Shown here in pieces: positions 1 through 11,068 of a stretch of 64,000 bases of DNA (position 1 is its first letter; every line of letters starts with the position of its first letter). Under the pieces are notes generated by a model. The model saw only the letters and a program-made list of their open reading frames with translations. It was not told the DNA's origin and ran no database searches. The stretch lies in NCBI GenBank assembly GCA_015179025.1, contig WHUX01000009.1, positions 496,001 to 560,000 on the forward strand. The letters run 5' to 3'. This DNA is from Terfezia claveryi. Lineage: Eukaryota; Ascomycota; Pezizomycetes; Pezizales; Pezizaceae. The translations under genes and the position numbers were made by a program.

Positions 1-1
1 G

Positions 2-2927
2 GATGACCCTATTCGACCAGGATTGTTAGGAGATCTTGGGAACCAACTTGGTAACCGATATGAAAAAACTGGGAATTTGCAGGACTTGGAGGCCGCTATT
101 AACCACACACAGATAGCTGTAAAGGCAACACCCGAGGATGACCCTGAACTCCCAGCATGGCTGAATTGTCTTGGTAATCATTTGGGAAGCCGATATGAAC
201 AAAGTGGGAATTTGCAAGACTTAGAGGCTGCTATCGATTATTCAGGGACAGCAGTGAAAAAAATACCAGCGAACGACCCTGACCATGCAGCACTGTTGAA
301 CGACTTTGGGCTCCTTTTGTGTAGCCGATATGAACGAACTGGCAACCTTCAGGACCTAGAGGCTGCTATCGGATGCGCAGTCGCAGTCATAGAGGCAACA
401 CCAAAGCAACACCCTGACTATGTTGGACGATTGAATAACCTTGGGCTCCATTTGCGAACCCGATACGGACGAACCGGGATTTTAGAGGACCTAGAGGCTG
501 CTATCAATCATGCAGAGGCGGCTGTGAAAGCAACACCAAAGGGTGACCCCAATGAGGCAAGGCGGTTAGGTGATCTTGGGAACCACCTGAGCATACGATA
601 TGAACGAACTGGGAATCCTCACGACCTAGATGCTGCTATCCATTATGCGGAGGCATCTGTAGAGACAACACCAGAGGATGACCCCAATTATGCAGGACGG
701 TTAAGTGATCTCGGGAACCACCTGAGTAGCCGATATGACCGAACTGGGAACCTGCATGACCTAGAGGCTGCTGTTCATTATACAGAAATAGCAGTGAAAG
801 CAACATCAGAGGACCACACTGACCGTGCAGCAATAGTGAACAATCTTGGGCTCCGTTTGCGCCGCCGATACGAACGAACTGAGAATTTGCAGGACTTGGA
901 GGCTGCTATCAAATACGCAAAGGATGCTGTAGAGGCAACACCAGAGGACCACCCCCAACGCGCAGCACGGTTGAATAACCTTGGGCTTCAGCTCTGCAGC
1001 CGATATGAACAAACTGGAAATTTGCAGGACTTAGAGGCTGCCATCAATGAGGCAAGAAAAGCAGTGGACGCAGCTCCAGAGGACCACCCTGATCGGGTAA
1101 TATGGGTGACCAACATTGCGAGCCATTTGGATACCCGATACGAACACACTGGGAATTTAGAGGATTTAGAGTGTGCTATCAATTACGCAGAGGCAGCTGC
1201 AGAGGGAACACCAGAGGATCACCCTAACCGTGCAGAACTGTTATACAACCTTGGAATCTATTTGAAGAGCCGATATGGGCAAACTGGGAATAGACAGGAC
1301 TTGGAGCTCGCCATTTCTGCATGGCTTGCCTCCTGGAGTATGCCCACTGGCCCAGTATTGGTACGAATAGGTGCAGCTTCAAGTGCTGCTCAAACGTTGA
1401 TTTTTAGCCCCTCGCCTACTAATGAAGATTTGTCAACAGCTTGCTCACTCTTACATGATGCTACCTACCTAATCCCTCTGGCCACTTCGAGAACTTTGGA
1501 GCGTGAGGACCAACAGCATATTCTGCAAGAGCTCACTGGTGTGGCATCTCTGGCTGCAGCGGTATCATTACAGGCCAAACAGTCACCATTGGAGGCTTTA
1601 AGCCTGCAGGAGCTAGGTCGCAGTGTTACAAATGCCAGCTTCTTGACTACCGAAGCGAGATATCGGATCTAGCAGAGCAGCATCCAACATTGGCTAAAGT
1701 CTTTGACTCTCTCCGACAGGAACTCGACTCACCTTTTCCTTCTACACAATCCTCAAATGTTTCCAAAGAAAAACGGCTGCAGATACAACAAGCTGCAATC
1801 CGCAGACGGAATAAGGTCGCAAAAGATCTTGATGATATATTCCAACAAATCCGGCAGAAACCAGGCTTCCAAACTTTCTTGCGTGCAGAAACTGAGGAGT
1901 ATTTCTTATCAGCAGCAAAAGAAGGACCAATTGTCGTGCTAAATGCCACAGAGTTTCGCAGTGATGCAATACTTCTCACGAAGGAGCAAATCACAAGCAT
2001 TCCTTTGCCCCAACTTTCCCATGATTCAATAGTTCAGCATCTTTACACAAACATTGATGACAACGAAGTCAAGAGAGGGATGCTGGCATGGTTATGGAAA
2101 GCTGCTGTACAACCGGTACTGCGGGAACTAGGGTTTTATCCGAAGGCAGTTGACCCCTTACCTCGTATCTGGTGGATTGGAGTAGGCCTGATGGCTCACG
2201 CACCGATCCACGCAGCTGCAGAATTTACAAAAGGGACTGTTAAGATTAAGATGACAACCCTTCAGTATTGCCTTCCATCATACACATCCACGATCAGGGC
2301 ACTGCAATATTCGCGGGCTCGACAACAGTACCAGCAGAACGCATCGATGCTAGTCATAACCATGCCCACGACGCCAGGGGAAGGCTCATGCGTGGTGCAG
2401 CTCAGGAGGCAGATGAACTTAAACACAGACTCCAGGATTTTAATACAATAGATGTACTCGAAAGGCCAACTGCTGAACGTGTACTTCAAGTGCTTCCAGC
2501 TTATAGTTTTGCTCACTTTGCCTGTCACGGTGTTTCTTCAACTACCAACCCAGCCGATAGCCATCTTATGCTCCTTTCGAATACCGGTGACGTTGACAAG
2601 CTCCGTGTCAAAGATATTGCCTCGCTGAAGCTACCGGCACTGAGGCTCGCATATCTTTCAGCCTGCGATACCGCTAACACCACTACGTTCCTTGATGAAG
2701 TAACTCATATTGTGAGTTCCTTTCATATTGCAGGGTCCATCAATGTCATTGGTACATTATGGCAAGCAGAAGATGAGGCTTGTCATAAGATGGCAGCGGA
2801 TTTCTATTCCGCGCTCAGTAAGACGGATAATGTTGCAGCATCTTACCGCCATGCGGTTCTGGGGTTAATGAAACAAAAGCCTGCACAACCGAAGTACTGG
2901 GCACCATTTATTCACTTCGGGGCCTAA
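2..2927 (+). pseudogene. TPR-CHAT protein copy A, 5' end outside the window, two frameshifts
   Basis: The reading frame is already open at the left edge, so the start lies upstream. Ten TPR-type repeats of about 45 residues with the signature RYERTGNLQDLEAAI fill roughly 2-1320. A helical linker follows, then a C-terminal CHAT (caspase-like) domain ending in IHFGA at the stop. The dyad is visible as FACHG (His codon 2526-2528) and SACDTA (Cys codon 2664-2666). Against intact copy B the frame slips twice. Near 1632 one base is missing at the VTNSQLLDY equivalent. Near 2384 there is a second indel after TMPTTPGE. Copy B reads straight through both places, so introns are unlikely. The gene faces copy B tail to tail. 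A functional protein would need sequencing errors at both sites. The family is known for caspase-like cleavage; the substrate is unknown. Confidence 0.85.
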
Positions 2928-5679
2928 GAGGTATAAACCCGTACTTATCCTGTATTTAGCCATTTACTATCCAGAGTCATGTATGCTAATACAATAATGA
3001 TATTCTCGGCGCTATCAGTTCCGGTTAATAGGTACAACACCGCATTCCTCGTTTAGTCTTTACTCAAATTTACGGATACCTATGCTAACATAAATGTAAG
3101 TTTGAAGGGGGTGCGTTACTGTAGGTGGGGTGTTGGATTTTGTATTTGAAATTTCTTGGGTGGGTGGGACGGGGCGCACAGAAGAAAGTCATTGCGATTA
3201 TTTTTATAAGTATTGTTTTGCGCCATATTCATTCTCTATTTGTACGGAGGGGGAAGATTAGAGGACCTCGAAGAATTGATCAGGAGGGAAGTGTATGGCG
3301 GAGAATGGGACGCAGTAAGAAGTCATCTTTAGCTGCGGAGGCCTCTGTACCTCCTCCACTCAGAAAGAAACCAAAGGGAATTGAAGCAAAAAGTACGGAA
3401 TGATACCTTACGATTCCCCTTTGTAATTTTCCTCTATTATTCGAGGGATGCAACCCCATTCTTTTTTTTACAGGTCAATCAATGCATGCATGTAGGAGAC
3501 TTGGGTAGAATCATAGCACCGATAATCATGAAATCTTTACCGCCAAATCGCGAGGCACAGCAACAGAAAGGGAGGGGGGGGGGGGGGGGATTGGGAAATT
3601 GGAATCGCATTAATATTCTACCGGCCATAAACCAGAAGTTCTCATGCTCCCTTGCTATCTGTAGCTCAAACTCGTCTTAAGCAGAACATTTCTCAAATCA
3701 TGCATGTAATGTGATCGATTAGATATCACTACATCTATCCCACAGTAGTATGTATGCTGTACTTTCGTATTATTATTACCTGTTACGAGATTAGTTCTCC
3801 GCTCGCAAAATTAGTTATGCCAGAATACGCTTAGTTAAACCTCCGGATATTTTTTCCACGTCCTGTATAGCAAGTTGGTAACTAAGTAGACTATGTATAT
3901 CTTCTGGGCCGCTCACTTGCAATTTAAATAATTACTCGATTTGGTGTATATATAATGCACTTGTATTGATAAAGTTATATGAGTACTGATTTACCAAAAA
4001 AAAAAAAAAAAAGAGGATTGATAACGGTATACCTAGCTGGAGCTATCCCAGTGACTGCAATTTCCCAGTCGATTAGACACCCCCCCCCCCCCCCCCCCTC
4101 CCCTCTAATATTCCAATTTTGTTCAGCTAGAGCTGGAAGGTTAAGACAGTCATGATTTATTAAACTTCCATATATCAATGAATTAAGAATTTCAGATTAT
4201 TCTGGCAACTACAATTAGAGTATCTGAAAAATCATTCCCTAAGCCCATAAGGTCAGTAGCTAGTTAAAGGTCTTTGGTTAGGTAAAAAGTTATCAGATAT
4301 ACTATACTTAACACAAACACAATTGATAGGATTCAGGCTGTGATTTTGTAATAGCTTTACACATACTTAGCGCTTTATTATTAGGTTTGGCCATATCACA
4401 GCTGCAAAAATATGATGTTTGTTATAGCATTATACCATTTGATCTCTCCTACAACTCTATAAAACAGCTCTACCTATTGTATAAAACTGCTTCCTTTTGG
4501 TTTAAAATCAAGGAATTGAAGTACCTTAGCAATCTGTATATAAATAAGTACCTGCAATTAAGAAAGTACCATTTTGCACCTTACCTAGATCCTATAAGTA
4601 AGAAATAGCTGGGATTTTCTTCTAGTGTAAAAAGAAATCATATAACAAGATGTTGACAAAAAATATCATACCAGTAATTTTGATGCTCTGAACTCCACTA
4701 AATTCCATATAATGTATCAATATTCAGCACAAGATGGTCTAAGCGCCTGAACCAGAAGGCCCCATCTATAAGGACCCCTATGGATAATTAAGAACCCCCG
4801 TAGATAAGAAAGTAATTTTCAAATACCTATTGCATAGGAAACGTTACAGATTTCTACGGTAGCAATAAACGAGATGAAGGTGATGAGATGTTAACTACAC
4901 AAGTATGTACTTCATCATTTGAAGCGCTTGGGTAAATTTTTCCGGAATTCTCCCCTTGTTCAATGTCTGCCGTAAGATATAGACTTACCTATTTCTATTC
5001 CCCTTGAGAGCCTCCCTGCGATCACCGGTGTCTGACAGACTCATAACTGTTGGCATTAGCTATATTTGTAAAAGTGTTAGTTATCCATCCGTAAATAAAT
5101 GCTCAGCCGATGTCGATGCCCAAGTTCTGATAAATAGCATAAAAGCAACATATTGGCTAATACCAACTAACAAACCGCACTTGTATACAATAAGCTTGTT
5201 GAATCTCATTGTACTCCACCTATGCGGAAATACTGTAGATGTATGATAAAAAGATATGTTGCTTCAAATTTTAGGTAGGCGAGCTCTGCACTAGGTAAAG
5301 AGAGAAGGAGATTGCTTGTAGAAAAAGACAAAGCTAATTAGAGAGTTCGTGGGCAGGTACATTGATGAGAGCAGCCAATTATGAGGCTCAAACCACATTC
5401 ACCAGTCCGTCCTTCTGGAATTAGACCAACATCTCCCAGCTGCAGGAATACCGCACTTTCGTTTGTCCTGCATCCGTTGACCATTGAAACTCTCGATAAC
5501 GAGATATGAAATTAATCAAACATCACAAAATAGAGAACGGAAAAGGAGTGTAAACCTTCGAGAGTCCCCTCAACCACACTACCACCTCTATACCAGTGCA
5601 ACCTAGATAACCCCGAGCCTGTTGGAATATGCAATACGCTTGGTAATTAAAGGTGTTTTTTTTTTTTTTTTTTTACCTA
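2928..5679. other. Intergenic region between copies A and B
   Basis: No gene that I can support. The stretch is AT-rich with homopolymer runs: 16 G at 3574-3589, about 17 A at 3996-4012, and 19 C at 4080-4098. A short frame of 92 codons at 3125-3403 has no recognisable domain and was not accepted. The only structured item is the tRNA-like repeat near 3981-4110, listed separately. Copy B is followed directly after its stop by AGGT and a run of about 20 A (T on this strand, 5655-5674). Copy C has a similar AGGTAAAA after its stop and copy D has AGGTGAAAA. Confidence 0.5.
3981..4110 (-). repeat. Diverged copy of a tRNA-like (SINE-type) element
   Basis: On the minus strand a tRNA-like segment (TAGCTCCAGCTAGG resembles a Pol III A box) leads into CCGTTATCAATCCTC, a T run, and then GGTAAATCAGTACTC. 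The copy at 29268-29415 has the same order: CCGTGTTCAATTCCTCC, a T run, and then TTAAATCATTACTC. The B box here is degraded (GGTATACCG instead of GGTTCGACCG). Two loci sharing sequence on both sides of the T run indicate one repeat family rather than a chance homopolymer. The outer boundary is uncertain. Confidence 0.4.
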
Positions 5680-8600
5680 TCAAGCTCCAAAGTGAATGAA
5701 TGGTGCCCAATACAGTGGTTGCGAAGGCTTCTCTTTCATCAATCCCAGAATCGCATTGTGGTAAGATACTGCAATATTGTCTGTTTTGCTCAACGTGGAA
5801 TAGAAATCCGCTGCCATCTTATGACAAGCCTCATCTTGTGCCGGCCACAATGTACCAATGACATTTGTAAATCCCGCAATATGAAAGGAGCTCACAATAT
5901 GAGTTACTTCATCAATAAACTCAGTACTGTTAGCAGTATTGCACGCTGAGAGATAAGCGAGTCTCGCAGCTTCTCCCGGTAATTTTAGCGTCGCAATGTC
6001 TTTGACACGGAGCTTGTCAACGTCTCCTGTACCCTTGAGAAGCAGGAGATGACTGTCGGCGGGATTGGTTGAGGGAACACCGTGGCACGCAAAGTGAGCA
6101 ATACTGTAACCTGGAAGTGCCTGAAGAACACATTCAGCAGTTGGTTGATCGAGTGTTTCCACAGTACTGAAATCCCGAAGGCTGTGTTTAATGTTTGCTG
6201 CCTCTTTCGTAACACCACCCAACGGACGTTCCCCTGGTGTTGTGGGCATAGTTACGATCAACATAGATGTATTTTTCTGGCATTGTTGTCGAGACCGTGA
6301 ATATTGCAGTGCCCTAATAGTGGAGGTGTATGATGGAAGGCAATACTGGAGGGTTGTCATCCTAATCTTAACGGTCCCTTTTGTAAATTTTGCAGCTGCA
6401 TGGATCGGTGCCTGAGCCATCAGGCCTACTCCAATCCACCAGATACGAGGCAAGGGGTTTACTGCCTTAGGGTAAAACCCTAGTTCCCGTAGCACCGGCT
6501 GTACAGCAGCTTTCCATAACCATTCCAGCATCTCTCTCTTGGCTTTGTTGTCATCCATGCTCGCACGGAGGTGTTCAACTATTGAAGCGTGGGATAATTG
6601 TGGTAATGGAATGCTGGTCACTTGTTCCTTCGTGAGGAGTATTGCATCACTGCGAAGCTCTGTGGCATTCAAGGCTACGATTGGTCCCTCTTGTGCGGCT
6701 GATAAAAAATACCCCTCAGATTCTGGGCATAAAAACGATTCAAATCCCGGTTCCTGCCGAATTTGATGAAGTATATCGTCTAGTTCTTTTGCAACCTGAT
6801 TCCTTCTGCGAATTGCTGCTTGTTGTCTCAGAAGCCGTTTGTCTATGGAAGCCCCCTCCTTGGGAGTCCTCTCCAGTGAAGTTATCTCTATAGAAGAATC
6901 TATGAGGGGTTCAAAAGGAAAAGAAGGTGTGTCCAGTTCCTGTCGTAAAGAATCAAACGTTGTAGCCAATGTTGGATGGTGATCCATGAGATCTGATATC
7001 TCACTGCGGTAGTCAAGAAGCTGGCTATTAGTCACACTGCGCCCTAGCTCCTGTAGGCGCAGTGCCTCTAATGGTGATTTTCCAGCTTGTAATGCTACTG
7101 CTGCAGCAAGAGATGCCAGACCAGTGAATTGTCCCAGAATATGTTGTTGATCCTCACGTTCTAACGATCGCGAAGTGGTTAGTGGGATTAGGTTGGTGGC
7201 ATCACGTAACAGTGGATAAGCTCTTGCAATATTAATTGCTAAATCGTCACTAGTAGCCGAGGGAGTAAAGACAATCATGCCTGCAGCGATTGAAGCAGAT
7301 TCTATTCTGGTTAATATTGGAGCGGTGGGAATGCTCCAGGAGGCAAGTCTTGCAGTAATAGCGTGCTCCCAGTCCTGTAAATTTCCAGTCCTCTCATACC
7401 GTGTGCCAAACTGGGCACCAAGGTTGTTAAACCATGATGGGCGGTTAAGGTGGTTTTCGGGTGTTGCTTTAAGCGCAGCCTCTGTAAGATTAATAGCAGC
7501 TTCCAGGTCCTCCAAATTCCCAGATTGTTTATATCGGCTGCGTAAATGGCTGGCAAGGCTGTTCAACCATGTTGGTCGATCAGGGTGATCCTCTGATTGG
7601 ACCTCCAAAGCTCTCTCTAAGTGATTGATGGCGCTCTCCAGGTCCTCGAAATTCCCAGTTCGTTCATATCGGCTGCTCAAAAAAATCCCAAGATTATTTA
7701 GTCGTCCTGGTCTATCAGGGTGATCCACTGGAGATGCCTCTACAGCAGTCTGTGCGTACTTGATAGCAGACTCTAGGGCCTGCAAATTTCCCTTCCTTTC
7801 AAATTGACTGAAAAACTGGTTCCCAAGATTGGTTAAGTATACTGCACGATCATAGTCATCCTCTGATACCGCTGCCACTGTATACACAATACCAGTCTCC
7901 AAGTCCTGTAAATTCCCAGTTCTTTCATATCGACGGGTCAAATAATAACCAAGGTTGTTCAACTTTCCTGCTCGACTAGGATGACTCTCTGGTGTTGCCT
8001 TCACTGCTGTCTCTGTGTGATCGATAGCAGCCTCCAGGTCCTGCAAATTCCCACTTCGTTCATATCGGATGCTCAAACAGTGCCCAAGAATATCTAACCG
8101 CTGTGGTCGATCCGGATGACCTTCTGGAGTTTGTTTCAGCCCTGTCTCGACGTAGTTGATAGCAGCCTGCAGGTATTCCAAATCACCCGTTCGTTCATAT
8201 AGGCTACGCAAGTGCATCCCAAGGCTGATTATCCATCCTGCTCGATCAGGATGACCCTCCGGTGTTATCTCCACTGCTTTCTCTGCGTGAGTGATAGCGG
8301 CCTCTAGATCCTGCAAATTCCCAGTGCGTTCATATCGGCGCGACAAATAAGAACCAAGGTTATTTGACAGTGCTGCTCGATCAGGGTGATCCTCTGGTGT
8401 TGTCTCCACTGCTTTCTCTGCGTGAGTGATAGCGGCAGCTAGGTTCTGCAAATTCCCAGTGCGTTCATATCGGCGCGACAAATAAGAACCAAGGTTATTT
8501 GACAGTGTTGCTCGATCAGGGTGATCCTCTGGTGTTACTGCTAATGCCTTCTCTCCATAATTTATGGCAGCCTCCAAGTCCTCCAAATTTCCATTTCGTT

Positions 8601-10338
8601 GGTATCGGCTGCTTAAACGGTTCCCGTAATTTTTCAATACACTTGGTCGATCAGGGTGGGCCTCTGGTGTTGCCTCCACAGCTCTCTTTGCGTAATTGAT
8701 AGCGGTCTCCAGGTCCTGCAAATTCGCAGTTTGTTCAAATCGGTTGCCCATGTACCTACTAAGGTTACTCAACAACGGTACAAGGTCCGGGTGATCCTCC
8801 GGTATCCCCTTCACTACTTTTTGTGCATGATTGATAGCGATTTCTAGATCCTGTAAATTTCCGGTTCGTTCATATCGGCTGCTCAACGAGTTTGCAAGAT
8901 TGTTGAACATTGCTGTGCGGCTGAGGTGATTCGCTGGTGTCGCCGCTATAGCGTCCTCTGAATACTTGATAGCTGCCTCCAAGTCCAGTAAATCTCCAGT
9001 CCTCTCATACCGCATGCGTAAACTGGTGCCTAGCCCATTCAACCATGATGCACGGTCGGGGTGACTTTCTGCTGCTGCCACTGCTGTCACTGCGTGATCG
9101 ATAGCAGTTTGCAAGTCCAGCAAATTCCCAGTTCGTTCATACCGGCAGGTCAAACAGTTCCCAAGGTTATTTAACCGTCTTGCCCACTGGGGGTGATCCC
9201 TTGGTGTTGCCTGTACCACTGCCTCTGCGGAAGTGATCGCTGCCTCCAGGTCCCGCAAATTTCTAGTTTGTTCATATCGGCTGCTCAAAAAGTTCCCAAG
9301 GTTGTTTAACAGTCCTAGTCGATGTGGGTGACCCGCTGGTGTTGCCTCCACAGCTCTCTCTGCATGATTGATGGCAGTTTCCAGGTCTTTCAAGTCCCCC
9401 GTTCGTTCATATCGGCTGCCCAAATACATCCCAAGTTGGATTAACATTACTACCCGGTAATGATCCTCCTCCGGTGCTGCAACTACAGCTGCCTCTGTGT
9501 ACTTGATAGCGGTCTCCAGGTCTTGCAAATTCCCAGTCAGGTTATAGAGGCGGTTCAAATGCCGATTAAGATTGTTCAGCAGTGCTGCTCGCATAGGGTG
9601 GCCCTCTGGTGTTGCCTTTACCGCTGACTCTGCGTAATGGACCGCTGCCTCCAGGTCATGTAAATCCCCACTTCGTTCATATAGGCTCCTCAAATGGGCG
9701 CCAAGATTGTTCAACCGTGCTGCCCGATCAGGCTGGTCATCTGGTGTTGTTGCTACAGCTTTCTTTGCGTAGTTGATGGCAGCCTCCAGATCGTGCAGGT
9801 CTCTGGTGTGTTCATATCGGCTCCTCAAACAGTCCCCAAGATTGGTCAACACCACTACTCGGGAATGATGCTTCTCGGCTGTTGCTGCTACAGCTCCCTC
9901 TGCGTATTTGACGGCAGCCTCCAGGTCTTGCAGATTCCTGGTTCGTTCATATCGGCTACTCAAAAGGCTACTAAGATTGTTTAACATCATTCCTCGAACA
10001 GGGCGATCCTCTGGTGTTGCCTTCACTGCTGTCTCTGCGCAATCAATGGCAGCATCTAAATCCTGCAAATTCCCAGTCCGCTCATATCTGCTGTTCAAAC
10101 GCTTCCCAAGGTTTGTCAACATCACGGGTCTGGAACGATGTTCTGCCGGTATTGCCGCCATCGCTGCCTCTGAGTTCTTGATAGCAGCCTCCAGGTCCTG
10201 CAAATTCCCTGTTCGCTCATATAGGCTGCTCAGATGCATACTAAGGTCGTCCAACCATTTTGCTCGATTAGGATCATCCTCGGGTGTTGCCTCCAGTGTT
10301 TTCCTTAATCGCGTAACGGTGGCTTCCAAGTCCTCCAT
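5680..10338 (-). CDS. TPR-CHAT caspase-like protein copy B (intact, 1552 aa)
   Basis: This is the only complete member of the local family. The start ATG (MEDLEATVTRL) is preceded at once by an in-frame TAG and matches the start context of copy D. Residues 1 to about 1000 hold 22 TPR-type repeats with a period of about 45 residues (RYERTGNLQDLEAAI, then ATPEDHPDRA, then NNLG). Residues about 1060-1270 are a helical linker (LEREDQQHI, LQELGRSVTN, RRRNQVAKELDDI). Residues about 1270-1552 are the CHAT domain. The predicted dyad is His1419 (FACHG) and Cys1466 (SACNTA), and the protein ends in IHFGA. No signal peptide or membrane segment is seen, so it is probably cytoplasmic. CHAT proteases cleave protein partners once the repeat region senses a trigger; in fungi this architecture is linked by inference to NLR-like recognition and cell death. 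The partner is not visible here. Confidence 0.9.
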   Translation of the reverse strand: MEDLEATVTRLRKTLEATPEDDPNRAKWLDDLSMHLSSLYERTGNLQDLEAAIKNSEAAMAAIPAEHRSRPVMLTNLGKRLNSRYERTGNLQDLDAAIDCAETAVKATPEDRPVRGMMLNNLSSLLSSRYERTRNLQDLEAAVKYAEGAVAATAEKHHSRVVVLTNLGDCLRSRYEHTRDLHDLEAAINYAKKAVATTPDDQPDRAARLNNLGAHLRSLYERSGDLHDLEAAVHYAESAVKATPEGHPMRAALLNNLNRHLNRLYNLTGNLQDLETAIKYTEAAVVAAPEEDHYRVVMLIQLGMYLGSRYERTGDLKDLETAINHAERAVEATPAGHPHRLGLLNNLGNFLSSRYEQTRNLRDLEAAITSAEAVVQATPRDHPQWARRLNNLGNCLTCRYERTGNLLDLQTAIDHAVTAVAAAESHPDRASWLNGLGTSLRMRYERTGDLLDLEAAIKYSEDAIAATPANHLSRTAMFNNLANSLSSRYERTGNLQDLEIAINHAQKVVKGIPEDHPDLVPLLSNLSRYMGNRFEQTANLQDLETAINYAKRAVEATPEAHPDRPSVLKNYGNRLSSRYQRNGNLEDLEAAINYGEKALAVTPEDHPDRATLSNNLGSYLSRRYERTGNLQNLAAAITHAEKAVETTPEDHPDRAALSNNLGSYLSRRYERTGNLQDLEAAITHAEKAVEITPEGHPDRAGWIISLGMHLRSLYERTGDLEYLQAAINYVETGLKQTPEGHPDRPQRLDILGHCLSIRYERSGNLQDLEAAIDHTETAVKATPESHPSRAGKLNNLGYYLTRRYERTGNLQDLETGIVYTVAAVSEDDYDRAVYLTNLGNQFFSQFERKGNLQALESAIKYAQTAVEASPVDHPDRPGRLNNLGIFLSSRYERTGNFEDLESAINHLERALEVQSEDHPDRPTWLNSLASHLRSRYKQSGNLEDLEAAINLTEAALKATPENHLNRPSWFNNLGAQFGTRYERTGNLQDWEHAITARLASWSIPTAPILTRIESASIAAGMIVFTPSATSDDLAINIARAYPLLRDATNLIPLTTSRSLEREDQQHILGQFTGLASLAAAVALQAGKSPLEALRLQELGRSVTNSQLLDYRSEISDLMDHHPTLATTFDSLRQELDTPSFPFEPLIDSSIEITSLERTPKEGASIDKRLLRQQAAIRRRNQVAKELDDILHQIRQEPGFESFLCPESEGYFLSAAQEGPIVALNATELRSDAILLTKEQVTSIPLPQLSHASIVEHLRASMDDNKAKREMLEWLWKAAVQPVLRELGFYPKAVNPLPRIWWIGVGLMAQAPIHAAAKFTKGTVKIRMTTLQYCLPSYTSTIRALQYSRSRQQCQKNTSMLIVTMPTTPGERPLGGVTKEAANIKHSLRDFSTVETLDQPTAECVLQALPGYSIAHFACHGVPSTNPADSHLLLLKGTGDVDKLRVKDIATLKLPGEAARLAYLSACNTANSTEFIDEVTHIVSSFHIAGFTNVIGTLWPAQDEACHKMAADFYSTLSKTDNIAVSYHNAILGLMKEKPSQPLYWAPFIHFGA

Positions 10339-10560
10339 CTAGATTTGTACTTCTCAACAACTATAAACAACAGGTCAGGCATATACAACACATTTAGGAA
10401 AACTATTTACATAGTACCTACCTGGCGAAACAAAATTTACGAGACTTCCCTCTGGCAGAAATTGTACAACAGGCGTGAGGCTCTAAATGCACATGACTTA
10501 AGTAGTTAGCTAGGTTAAACTTCAACTGGAAATACTTTTACCAATTGTATTCATACGTTT
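10339..10560 (-). promoter_or_regulatory. Upstream region of copy B, conserved with copy D
   Basis: Blocks immediately upstream of the ATG recur upstream of copy D in the same order. They are TGACCT followed by a TTTAT(A/G)G block about 30 bp from the start, an AGAGGGAAGTC block (10443-10453 here, 26309-26319 in D), and a CTTTTACCA block. A TATA-like TGTATATG lies about 45 bp upstream of the ATG. Weaker similarity runs on to about 10800. The duplication therefore carried its promoter with it. No transcription start can be assigned from sequence alone. Confidence 0.45.
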
Positions 10561-11068
10561 GCTGATTTATAATAATGCACCGACACTAGCTAGAGCGCTG
10601 GGACGTAGACGCTGAATGATGATTATCGTATCTGAAAGGTGTAAAGTAATTACTCACGTGTAGTATATTTGGGTGGTACTTCTATGGGGTGGTAGAATTG
10701 GTAGGAATGTGATCCCTGGACATGTCGATGGGACTTATTTTATATTGCTGTAGGCAGCAACACTATTGAACTTGTTAATAATACGTTGACTGAGCCTCTC
10801 GCATGCAAGTATTGACCCTTTTTTCTTATTTCTTTTATTTTCTTTTCTTTTTTGAAAAAGCAATAAAAAACGCAGTCTTGCACCACCTGGGATGCAGAAA
10901 TTTTCCTGCAGCAACCACCGTTGTGCATTAATTAAGTACACTACTTATTTTAGAAAGCAGGAAACGTCAGGAGGTCAGCAAAGGCGGAGAGACGAGGCTG
11001 AACTGTGGCAAGCAAAAAAAAAGCAGAATAGGCAAATGAAAATATGTAATGTGTATTGTGGTTGGTAC
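10561..11068. other. Distal upstream flank of copy B
   Basis: No gene recognised. The block around 10700-10790 (GTGATCCCTGGACATG, then a block ending AACTTGTTAATA) resembles 26640-26720 upstream of copy D, extending the duplicated flank. Short frames near 10735-11086 have no family features. Confidence 0.4.

Noticed and set aside
3125..3403. 92-codon plus-strand frame
   Set aside because: No domain, low-quality start context, lies in AT-rich intergenic sequence.
5690..10338. CRISPR-like regular spacing of about 135 bp
   Set aside because: The periodicity is the coding repeat of the TPR domain; there are no short identical repeats with unique spacers.
5908..10342. Many plus-strand frames (for example 9694-9984 and 9908-10342)
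   Set aside because: They are antisense shadows of the repetitive CHAT copy B and repeat its period.
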